Positions 1 through 12,200 of a DNA stretch of 64,000 nt are shown here, one piece after another (positions within the stretch are counted from its first letter, which is position 1; every line of letters begins with the position of its first letter). The DNA is from Bimastos eiseni. Its lineage: Eukaryota > Annelida > Clitellata > Crassiclitellata > Lumbricidae. The translations under genes and the position numbers were made by a program. The stretch lies in the NCBI GenBank assembly GCA_959347315.1, contig OY365810.1, forward strand, positions 28,758,924 to 28,822,923. The letters run 5' to 3'. The notes beneath the pieces were generated by a model, which worked only from the letters and a program-made list of their open reading frames with translations, was not told where the DNA came from and did not search any database.

Positions 1-717
1 AACTGACATGGAATAAAACATCTGACTGTTCAGTGGAAGGTCATATGTGCACTGCCTTGGGTGGAATCAAGGATCTTCTCCTGTGGTATAGCAGACGACA
101 ACTCAATGACGTGGATAACTCCAAACAGCTCAACAACATATAAGATCTTTACTTTGAACACTCTAATCCAGAGCCAGCGAAAAAGCCAACAGTCCCTGTC
201 GATCCCCTTCCACTTCCCTCCTACCTTCTTTTGAATGTTCATCAGTCTTATGATGGACCACAAGCCTCAAAGGACACTGAAGAAGACAATGCACGTTGTT
301 GATTTATTAACGACACCGTTTCATATCGAAGATGATTTGGTGTCGCTCTCCTCCTTTCTCCAGGCTTGGGACTGGCACCGTCAAGATCCAAACAGTGGCG
401 GAAGACAATGCAGTCGACCAAGGACTACTGGTACTTAGTCTAGAGTCATGAAAAATAATCTGCCAACCTTGACATTCGGCCTGCACACAGCATGGAGGAA
501 TGCTAAGGGCAGAACAGCCTTCAGTTGCACCGATGAGATGGATAGCCTAAACTGAATTTGTCACGAGAAGAAGAAATAAGTAGCCAACTAAATAAGCTCT
601 GCATTTAAAGATAAGAAGAATATCACTCTTTGGCTGCTCTTAAAGTCAGCACAGTTTAGAGAGAGTAAGACCTCAGATCAAGCTCATACAGTCATCACAG
701 TAAACTAAGAGACATAC
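1..717. other. Presumed FAM193 intron, nothing recognised
   Basis: Short open frames exist on both strands but none has splice sites in phase with exon 17 or resembles the FAM193 C-terminus. I see no repeat or RNA gene here. Confidence 0.5.
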
Positions 718-789
718 TTTCTTTTTCAGTCGAAGCCGTAATCGGTCTCGCATCTCTGCATAGTTCTTGCTGGTGGGAAGCGTCAAAGG
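718..789 (-). CDS. FAM193-like exon 17 (TSKNYAEMRDRLRLRLKK block)
   Basis: 24 codons, PLTLPTSKNYAEMRDRLRLR then LKKK. This is the family's conserved basic helix, which follows the CDCWHC motif in FAM193 proteins. Acceptor TTTTTCTTCTAG, donor GTATGT, phase 0. I saw no further exon between here and position 1, so the C-terminus lies off the window. Confidence 0.85.
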
Positions 790-3700
790 CTAGAAGAAAA
801 ACATTGTACCAATCCAACGAACTTAATGGCAAATAATAATAAGAAATATTTTAAAAACAACAATATGACATGAAACAATGATCATTTCATAAAGGGTTCA
901 TTTAAGCTGGAAATAATGAAAACTGAATGACGACTTTTCTGTGTAATGGTAGAAGGCTAATTTGCAATCAAACAATTCTATTCCTCTCACTGCTAGCTAA
1001 TTCTGTTTATCTGACCATCCATTGTCAGCACAAATTCTATGATGAAATTATTTTTATCTGTCTAGAGATGGTGGTCTTTCTTCACAGGCTATCCCAGTTA
1101 TTGTCTACGGCCAGATGGTCAGAGCAAGTACGATAGCTACTTCCAATGACATAGCAATTACTGTGACACAAGGAAAACAAAGTGTTTATGCAGGTCCATA
1201 ATATGTCTGTAGGTTTTAGGACCAGTGTTGACGGATGCATGCAAGATATGAGTATTTAGCTTACAGTACATTAAATGTTAGCATTGCCTTGATTTTAGAC
1301 ATTATCTAGTATGGAAAATAACAATGCAGGAGCTGGCAAATGAAAGTATTGTCAGTTGAATTACACTCTCAGTTGCTTGATGGTAAAGGTTTATAGCATT
1401 TCCTCAATGCATAGGCAGTTGGACCAACTGCCATTATTAGTTGGGATTTCATATGATTATTCTTTCCTACCTATTGTTTGCCTTCCAAGAGCTCAGCTTT
1501 TCACAACATATTAATCCAGTCCCTTAAAGATGCTACTACCGTCTTCATCAACTCCATGCTGTGGCTCGTTTCCTTTCTCATGCTGCTACCATGCCTCCTG
1601 TCCGTGCATTATTCATAAGTAGAAGAGATCACTTTTGATTGATGCTTGTCCGTCTTCCACTCGGTTGAACGGGTTATCCACTCTGCTGCTGCTTGTCTCA
1701 TTGGTTGCATTCCTCAGTTTGCTCCTCCCTCTGCTTATATGTGTGATGTTCTTCGCTGGCTTCCTGTTGCTCAGAACTCTTGGTCCTGCAAGCCCACTCT
1801 TCTATTACACAGGACATGGCCCTTTTGATCATGAGACCTTCAACTTAGAATGGCTCTCACTTGAGTTCTGCTTCTTACCCTAGAACGATGCATCTGCCTT
1901 CTCTATGCTATTAAAATCGTCGCCTTTTTGCCAAAGCTGGGAGCGCGTCTGAGTAGGTTACTTAAAGAGACACTGTATAAACAATAAGAGGAATGAATGA
2001 AACCAGTCACTGAGAATACCTAGGAGTTCAACACTGTTTTGGAGCAAGGCACGGCAAGAGTCAGAGTATCTCCTAATCGAGTGCAATATATTCACAGGAC
2101 GAGGGGCGAGCACGCAACTCAGAGCACGCTCTGAAAACTATAAGACAGATTTAATTTTCTCTGCTCAATAAGCAGCCAGCATAATGAGCACATTGGTATG
2201 ACATGGTGATAATTAAAATAACATAAATCAAGATTTGCAAAGACACAAGCAACTTCAAGAAAATCTCAGTAGTGCTAATGACCCAACAAAGAGAACCATC
2301 ATTCAAATAAAAAAAGAGTTCAATCTGGTGCAGTTCATACAAAAGTATAAGGGGTTTGGGTTTCTGAAAAGGCTCTTCGTATAGAATTTGAACCTTTTTT
2401 TAATTTGTGCAAATGTCTTTTAGAGATGGAGAAGCGAGTTGCAACAGTTGAGACAGTAAAAACCAGAGCAGCTTAAAATATGCAAGATCTGTTTCTTTGA
2501 ACATTATGCAATTTCGAATGCTGTTTACAGAAGACAATCTTTGTATAAAGGAAACCTGAATAGTATGATCAGACAAATACAATGCAGATGTACTTTAGAC
2601 ATAGGAAGAGTTAGACCAGATTCTAAGAAGATCAAAAGAGTCAAATGGTCAAATGATGAGTTGGAAAGGAGATGTTTTGTACCAGATTTTGTAGATCATT
2701 GCGAATATTGTCCACATGCAATGTGTCGTGCAGATAGATTTTGTCTGTTACCAGTTCAGAAGGAAAAGAAACCAGGAATTCAAGAAGTGACTGGAATTCC
2801 AAGAAAAGTCAGACCATGAAAGAGAGGATGATAAACACTGACAATGTAGAGGCATTGACATCCAAAGTACAGGGTAAAGACAAGGACTTCAAATGACTTT
2901 GACATTTGGAATAGATGAAGAGAAGTCATTAAGTTTTTGGTACAACTTAAGTAGGAAAGTAACAGAACTACCTAAAATCATTAAGGCTAGGTTTATTAAG
3001 TGAACAAGTGGAAGGTGTTTTGTAAGATATGAAGAAAGGTGTGTGGGATTGTGTAAAACAAGTTCCACCAAGAGCAAGAATATTTGTCAGATGAGACATG
3101 ATGCAATTTTGAATAAAGGTCTATTCAGGATCATTGAGTCATTAAGGAATTTATATAGCATCCCTTCAAGAAAAATACTCATGAAATGAACAGTTTAGTG
3201 AGGAAGTTATCAGGTAGCACCCCAGTATGTAGAAACAGCTCTACAGGAAGTCCATTCCAAATCACTGGCCTACCACAGAAAACACTCGATTCTGCCTAGT
3301 TGCAAAACAAGTGAAAGGAACCAAAAGATCTCCTTTTCTGCATAGCGCAGAGGGGACGACCTTGGAAACCTGAAGTCAAGCAGCAGAGCTCATGGAGATA
3401 AAATGGGGCACGGCATTAATGATAGCACCAAATCAAGGCAGCTGTGTGCTGGCCAGTGAAGGATCCTATAGCACATTGCAATACTTGAGAATTTGCCAAA
3501 CGAGTACAAGACTCAATCCAAAAACGCTATTTGGCTAGATGGGAGGCCAGAGAAGAGTGAAGATCAATAACCAAAGCAGGCTGTGATGAAAGAAAAACTA
3601 ATGTATAGGTGGCAGCAAGCATAAGCAAATAGGTAACAAAAATAGAAACTGCCACAGCTGAAACAGCAGTCCTGAGCAAGACAATGAAGGTGAGGAGCAA

Positions 3701-6241
3701 AATTGAGCTCTTGTTTGCTCTAACTGGACAACAAGACATAGTCAATGAATTCAGATGTAAGAGTGGCAAGGGTACATTTAGTAAGCTGGAAATATGGACG
3801 TTAAAGTGTCATAAATTTATTGCAATGATCATGGATTTATTGAGTCACCAGGAAGGCAACTTCAATGACTGTAGGATTTATATGTGGATTTTGAGAAAGA
3901 GGAGGATGGTAAAAGAAGAGACCATGTAATAAAAAGCAAATTATGACCTAATTAACTAAGACCTTAGGAATTCACATGGTGTTATGGTCTTCATTGACTG
4001 TTCTTATGTAATAAACACTGAATGCCACACATGCCTTGAAATGTCAATTGGGTTGGGCTACTAGTGACCTTAATAAATTGTGCAACAGTTAATCATTTGA
4101 ATGATCACAGATTCATTTGTTCCACATGAATTAGGCATTGACTGGGATTAAAATCAGGACTTTCGGTTGGCACAGTCATCCACGAATAAGAGAATTCTAT
4201 CATTTCCTGTCTAAAAGAATGAGCATGACAAGAATGTCCTTACAGTAATGCTTTATCCATTAAGGTGCTCAAATTTGTTGTTCCTAGAGCATGCTAAACT
4301 TTTGTCAGCAGTGACCTAACCCATTGTCTGTCTTTGAATTATCAAAGGAGTGCCTGGGATCATTCCCTCAACTTTGAGTGGATGAGAGCCAAATGTATTT
4401 CCAAATGGTGTTACATAAATCATATGAATCAAGCAAAGAAATTTATTTTTGATGCTTCTTTGCATATTGCAAAAGTGCAAGAAGCTGGGTTAATGAAAAA
4501 AACACAGGCACACGCAAGTCAGCAGAAAATTTTGAATACATGCTAAATGAGTAAATTTTAAGTCATTCCCCAGCATCCCCAAGCATTAATGATGTGATTA
4601 ATATTATTCAAAGCGCCCCATATTTCAGCCTCAGTTCAGTACTCACAGTGCTATGGCCAAAGACCTCACAGTGCCAGCAGTCACAGTACTTTCCATCCTT
4701 CTGGTTGGAACTGGAGGAGCCACTTTCGTCCTGGCTGTTGAAGCCCTCCTCATCCTGCTGGCCGTCCGATTTGCAATATCCTGACGAGTGTTGATCTTCA
4801 CAGCTTCCACCTGGAGGCAGTGAACTCGATCCAGACCTTTGGCATTGCATCGTGTGATGGTAGGCCTGTGGCACAGAGCTATTTGCGCCGGTGTCCGTAA
4901 GAGCACGGGTATTATAGTCAAGCAGACCACAATTAGCTGATGGGTAACCATTGGCAACAAGAGAAAATTGGGTCATAGTATCGGAACGCAGTGAGGTTGC
5001 AGAGGTCGAAGAAGTCGTTGAATTTCGATGATCTGGGTGTACACATGATTTCATGGAACCATCGACAGCACTGCCATTCTGAGACGTACTGCTCATAACA
5101 GAGTTTTTGGTTGCAATACCACCCATGCCATTCATACACGCAGCAGGCATCAAATCAGTGAGAAGCCTCGGGGACGAAAGACCGTGCGGTGATGGTGAAT
5201 TAGTGTTGCTTATGCTGATGGCTTGGCAGGAATTTTGAGGCTGCACAAAGAGGGCAGGTGCAGCTGCAATCTGGTAGAAGGACGAAGAGGAATTGAATAC
5301 AGCACCAGTACTCGTAGAAACGGGCAATGGTGCTAGAGGCAACTGGAAGCAGTACGGTTGCTGCTCCGTTGCATACTTAGCAACTGGCAGAGAGTTGGAC
5401 ATACTCAAAGGAAAGAGCGGGGCATCAGCTGATGTCATCTGTGGAACAGGGTGGTGAAGATTGCTGGGGCTCAGCCCCAATCCCACGCGATTTTCGGGCG
5501 TCATCCCGCTGAATGCCCCCGAAGACGACGTCACACCTCCCTTAGAGGAAGACACGCAAGAATGAGTAACTACCACCGGCCGATCCAGTTTAAACCAGGC
5601 TCCACCATCCACATTAGGCTGGACTTCACCTGCATTGGATGTCAGAGACAGAGTTGCAAAGGGTAAAGATGACCCATTGCTGGCCATCAGAACTTTGTCA
5701 TAATTATTCTGCTTCATGAAAAAAGAGGAATTGTGAAGCTCCCACTCAGATAGCATCGTCTGGTTGGGGAACATACCTTCCGATTCGGGGACATGACCTT
5801 TTGGTACCAGCTGTTCCATGCCGTCACCCTGCTGGCGCCGAAGCGGAAACGTGTGGAGCTGAGGGGAGGTCCGTGAGGCACAGGGGTCACGCCCGAGCGG
5901 CTGCAGGCCAGAGGTGGCTCTACCGTGAATGTGAGGGTAGATGCTTAGACTGGAAAGTGAAGGCATGAGTGGCTGTTGCGGGAGATCGGCTGCAAGAGAA
6001 CCCGTGTTCTGGCCCACACACGAAGAGCACTGACAAGGTGGCGGCGGTTGTTGCTGTTGCCGTTGTTGTTTTGCTGGTCCAGTGGTTGTCTGGTAACACA
6101 GAACATGCATGAATCCAATGGTCGTGGTTCAATACAAAGTGGTCATGTGTTAGCTATATACAGAAAACATGTTCTCATCAGCCACATCAACTGGGTTCAC
6201 AGGCATTTTGATTTAAACAGAAGGTTCATATTCAAACTCTG

Positions 6242-6276
<35 letters not shown>

Positions 6277-9200
6277 TGTCAACTCGTTGATTATCATTGA
6301 TTCAGTACCTAAGATTGTGTTGTAATTCTATAAGACTGTCTTTGGTAATTATAAATTCTCTGATGCCTAAAAATGGTGCTTGTAGTAAAAATGTATCAGT
6401 TAAGTACTTGAACTGATTCCATGCATGAATCAAGATACCTCTTGCAGCAGATGGGGAATATGGACAACAATTACGATTAGCATTTGTGGGCACCATCACT
6501 GAAGTCTTGCCACCAGTGCCAAGTAAGTACGTAGAATAGACAAGATAAAAGGCTGCGAAAAAAGACAAAAGGACAGAATTTTAACAATGCAGACCATCAT
6601 GCCTCAAAAATGGCTGAGCAAAGTACGAGAAAGGTGCAATGGGTTTAAGTACATCATAGACCAGTGCTACTTCAGGATTCCAACATAGTCATCAGCGGCA
6701 AATTCGCACAAAACACAAAGGCACCAACAGAGGAAATGAATCAGCACCTGAGAGGGATCTCTGCATTTCTTCACTGCTGGCTGCAAATCATTAAGAGTCA
6801 AAAAACAAAAGTTCCGACAACCAAAGCCACCAAAAATGATGGCTGAATTTCAATTCCCAATTTTCTGTCGCTTAGTAGCTAAAAGTAGCTGCTAGATTAA
6901 TGAATCAATGCCCATGACAAAGTGAAGCCACAAAAAACATGCAAGTTGACGGTCTTACAAATTTCTAGATCAGTACATTCAAAGTTTCAAAATTCAAGCG
7001 ATCACGTTATTGCTTTCCAAATCAATAGATCTATGATATGACATAAAATGTACATGCTGAAAATGGTTAAGATTTACGCAGAACAACTGTCAGACACTTT
7101 GAACTATTAAAATACAGGCAATGTAAGTTCAATTGAAATTAATTTCTATATACAGTAAATGTAAAAACTGTAACTTTTAACTCCTGTTTAAACACTTTAT
7201 AACTGCCTTCATTTTTTTCTCATTTAGATTTTTATACATTCCTATTTTCCATTTTGTACTTAACTAATTCCCGCCAACGAGACACTCTTACACCGAACTA
7301 ATGCAACATATAGGAAGGAGTCAGCTTACTAAAATCTTCTAATTTCATTATTATAAACAACAAGATCACCACAGCATCAGCTAAATGTACAAATAAAGCA
7401 GAATGACTGAGAGCTGACAGATACAGCTGATTGTTTGTATCACCAAGCAAAGTAGGACATTTTGGGAAGACAGGCAACACTGAGAAAATATGTAAGCATC
7501 ATCCTCCCCTTCCAAGAATCTTGAACAACATACAGATAGACGTTTAGCATATCGCAACCAAAATGAAGTTCAGGTGCAGATGATTATGGAAAATTAAGAG
7601 AGCTTTCCAAGATAGAATAAGTATATGCATTGACGTATGAAGAGATCAATATAGGTACTCTTAAAATGTCTTTCAATCAATAAATGTACCTGTGTATCAT
7701 GATTTTCTCCAAAAGCAAACATGCTGACACTGGTGCTGGCAGTCGTGCCACCAGAAGCACCACTGGCACCAGCAACGCTGGTGTTGGCAGACACCCCGGT
7801 GGCACTCGTGCCAGCAGAACCATCGCTCAAAATTCCAGCATCCGAAGCCTGACTGGAAGATAACTCAGAGTCCCTCAGAATCCCATTTCCGATCGCAACC
7901 CTTAGAACTTTCATTTTGAGGTCATCTTCATAGTCGTCATCTTCGTCATCACCTTCATCACTGCTGTTGTTGTCATCTGAGTTGGTGGTCTTCCTGAACT
8001 GATCATTCTAATAAAGTAAACAAACCTGGCATTAATATTTATGAAATTGCAAAAAACAGAAAAACGACTTTCACAGACACTTTTCACAACTTTGGCAGTA
8101 AAATAAAACAAAATAAATAATCACCAATTCAGCAATCCGATGGTTTGGAGATGAGTTGTGTACGGCATCATGGTCATCCGCTTCCTCTTCATCATCTTCC
8201 TCATCATCTTCCTCCTCCTCCTCTTCATCATCATCATCATCCTCCTCCTTTGACTCTATCTGAAGTCTGCCATTCATTATATCACTGACTGAACACAATT
8301 CATCGCTGAAACAGAACAGCAGAACCATTTTGCACACATAAAAATAACCAAATGTAAAATATGGAAGAAACACTGTGACAAATACACGCAATGACCCAAA
8401 CTGGAACCAACTCCATTGCAGTCATGGCTTTGCATTTCAAGCAAACATTAACTGTAACAGGGAATTTTCAAAACGGTACAACAGAAGCTACACAGTGAAC
8501 ACTTGTCATTAATTATCAGTCGAAAACACAAATATCAGCAATTCAATTGCAATCGAGCAACCCTGTTACCAACAGTAATAGTTCTAGAAGCTGTCAAGGC
8601 CAGTTGCTTTCATAGCATTGCGTCATAACCATTTAACACTTCAATGACAAGCACGTACTAAAATATGGCTGGTCATTAAAGGGTTAATGACAAGCTGAAT
8701 TGGTTTCCTATACATTTAGTACACACTAATAACTAAAGCAGTTTTATAATATCATCACTGATTAATCATAAAAGTACTGAGATAAATTATAGATATCTGC
8801 AGCAATTGTCTGCAGACACTTCGGAACTTGCAGTAAACACAAATACAATAGCTAGCCCCGCAAATATCTGAAAGCTTAGAGCTCACCGAGGGTTTCTGAT
8901 GAATTTAGCAAGGACTCTATTGTTGTCTGCATTGTCATCTGGACTGGCTGAACCGCTACTCGATAGTCGTGTGCTGCTTGAAATTGATGGAAGTGCGTTC
9001 TTAAATGAGACTGTCTGTGAACAGCCAGTTAGAAGCAGCTGACCTGGAAATGCCACCACGTCAGAAGACTCCGAACAACCCATTCCAGCGAGCAAGTCAC
9101 ACTTACACAAGCACCTAAAACAACAGACAACAAACAGTCACATAAAACATAAAATCTGCAACTGTGATATGTTTTAAAGGAGTTGGTTGTTCTTTCAGTA

Positions 9201-12200
9201 AATGCTACAACTTAGTCCTTCTGAGTTTTCGGCTGTTTTTGCCACATTGTTGCCATGACAGGCCTATTGACCCCTAGGGATTCTAATATATATTAGAATC
9301 CCTAGGTTTAGTGTTGCATTGAACAATTATGAACATTAGAGATTTAAAAAAGCACTCTTCAAGTATTACTTTACTGGACTGATCCATTGGTGATAGGAAA
9401 ATAAAAAGCTGAGATTCATCCACATACTGCTGTAACTATACTTCGACATCTTAGACATCTGTCACTGGCAATAAGAATTTATGTTTGCATCAGCCCAAAG
9501 GGTATGTGCTCATTTCCTTTACAGGTCTTTTAGCTGGCTATGGACCAATCCCTGGCGCGTTATATCGAGTTATTGAACATTTATACACCTGCTGTTTACC
9601 TCTCTTCTTTCACCAGGTACCAAGTTATGCTGCTTGGTGACACAGGCACAATGTATGCAAACAACTTGCCCACGGTCATTGCAAGTAGTTGAATCTGTGA
9701 ACGTGAGACCGAACATGATGAAATGCCTCATAAAGACAGGCAACAAACAAGCTGTTATCTTAAATTACAAAACAGAGGAGCAAGGGTTCCAAGATTTTGC
9801 AACAGCACTATACAAAATTGGATTTGAAACAACTATCTTGATTGGATGAAATCAAAGTGATATACATACGTTTCAGCATAGGTCGAATACGGAAAGTTAA
9901 CTTCTGCTTTATTTGACTCGTGCATTGAATCCTGCCAAGGTCTCTCCATCAAATGATTTTCTGTCCTAAATACAGAATTCATTTGTGTAAAAACAGCAGC
10001 AGCAACAACAAGATCAAAAAATTAAATAATGAATAACAATTAATAAGCAACAATGAAGTGATACTTAAAACAACCTTCATCATCATCATAATCATCATCA
10101 TCCAATGGCCAACTGGATTGTTTAATCATTTCCCCTTCAAGCCTTTCTTTGGTGGGCAGATGAACTAAACATTTCGACATATCTTTGGCCAGTCCTTTGC
10201 ACTATAACTCACATATTTATTGGCTAGTTAGCCATGGCACATATCTGCACTTTCATAAAGCTCAGCTGTATTTTACAAATATACAAGCAGCAATTTTTCG
10301 TGAACTGCAGTTGTCTTATTTAGCATAGCATCATTAATACGAGTTTAATATTACATACATGTGCCAACTGTATCGTCATACGATCGCAACATATGCTGTA
10401 AGAAATGTGCAATTCACCCCTCGTGTGAAACGTGTAGCACTGTCTTGGTTTTGGACAATTTGGAACCCGTCTGTTTCTGAACCTCAGACCACCGTGCCAG
10501 GTCTTCATTGTCATTCTGCTTCATCTTTTCCTCTTTGTCCTCTGCATCCACCTAAGTTACCCAATCAATTCAGATTATACCTTCCAAATAAAAAATAATT
10601 GCCATACTTAAAATGGCATGCCACAACTTATACACAATTGTGCATATATATATATATATATTTCTTATTCCCACATTTCAAAATCATATCTTAAAGAGAA
10701 GACATGTACATGTATTGCACACTTATTTCTAATGTAATTACCTGTAAATAAAATAAATTAATTAAATATGCAGCTGAGAAACTATCCATGTTAGCAAGAA
10801 GTCACATACATACAATAGGCAGGTTACACTAAGCCCTGCATATACTGTTGTTCAGGTCAGAGAGATACTGTCCGGACTAAATGTTGCAGGTAACAACTTA
10901 TAGAAAGTACTGTCCTGATTAATCTGTCTAATATCAAACTGCCTCTCTTTCAGTCAATATATTATCCTTGGATCCTTTCAGTTATGTCAGCTATAGAACC
11001 AAGTACATATCATTGTAAAATCAAAGGTTTTAATCATTAATTTCAAAATCAATGAAACTACCATAAAACCACAACGAGCACCAAATTTTCAAAAAAATTT
11101 CATCAATAGTGCAATTTAATTTTTTAATATAAATTTTTTTTTTACATCAGGTAATTTTCAGCAAGCATCTGCTAATAACGGCAATATATTAATGACCACT
11201 GACAGCACACGCGTTTATACACGGTAGACCATCCGTGTAAGGATATCTGTCATGCATCAATTTTACAAAACTGTTGCCATTTTTGCAACACTGCTGCCCA
11301 TACAAAGGAGTGACTTATAAAATGGAAAATATTCTCCCTCTATATTTAGCACAATACTATCTGTCAATAAAAAGGACATAAAATAAAATATTAAATCTCA
11401 AAATAATGCCTGCATAGTGCCGTATCTAGTGCACTCAACGACAATTTCTTCTAACTGACCAGTTCCTGCTTGCCATTTTCTGTCAGCTGGCAATATTCTT
11501 GCCATTCCATCAGAACTCGACTCATCTCTTCCTGCAGCTTCACGTACTCCTGCAGCAACTGCGAATAAAAGTTGCAAGCAGCTGTGTTTTCCTTCCTCAG
11601 CTTCGTCGACTGCAGACTAAAAATATCCAAAATCAACTGATTTGTAAGCGTTGAAACACATTAGCCAACAGTGTCAACATGTTAACTTTGCAAAACAATT
11701 CTCCATTAAATATGATTACGAGACCCCTGGGTGTCTACCGCAAAACACATGTACTATGAAAATGCTTGGTTACATTAAATTACACTGCATAAGTCATTAC
11801 ATACACATTAATAGCTCATGCATTAAATTTCATGCACAATTACCACTTAGATTACTGAATCATACCTCATTTAGATCAAATAGTGTTATAACGTGTTTAT
11901 GAGGTAAAAATATGCTATATAATTAGTCATATTATACACATACATACATACAATACATGCACTAAAACATAAAGCAGCAACATACATGAGATAAAGTGAC
12001 ACTTTATATCAATCACTCCAACCCCTTCGTTTACAACGCATTAAGACGTAACGTTCATACTAAAACTAAAGAATGTTGGCAAAAAACACATCAATGTGTG
12101 CTCAAATTTTCCAAACTACCACTACTACACCAATGAACAAAAAGAGTAGCCCATTACCTGATCAAGGCAACAGCATTTGGAAGATATTTTAGCAGTTCTG

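Noticed and set aside
30..263. Minus-strand frame as the next FAM193 exon
   Set aside because: No acceptor in the required phase and no resemblance to the FAM193 C-terminal region.
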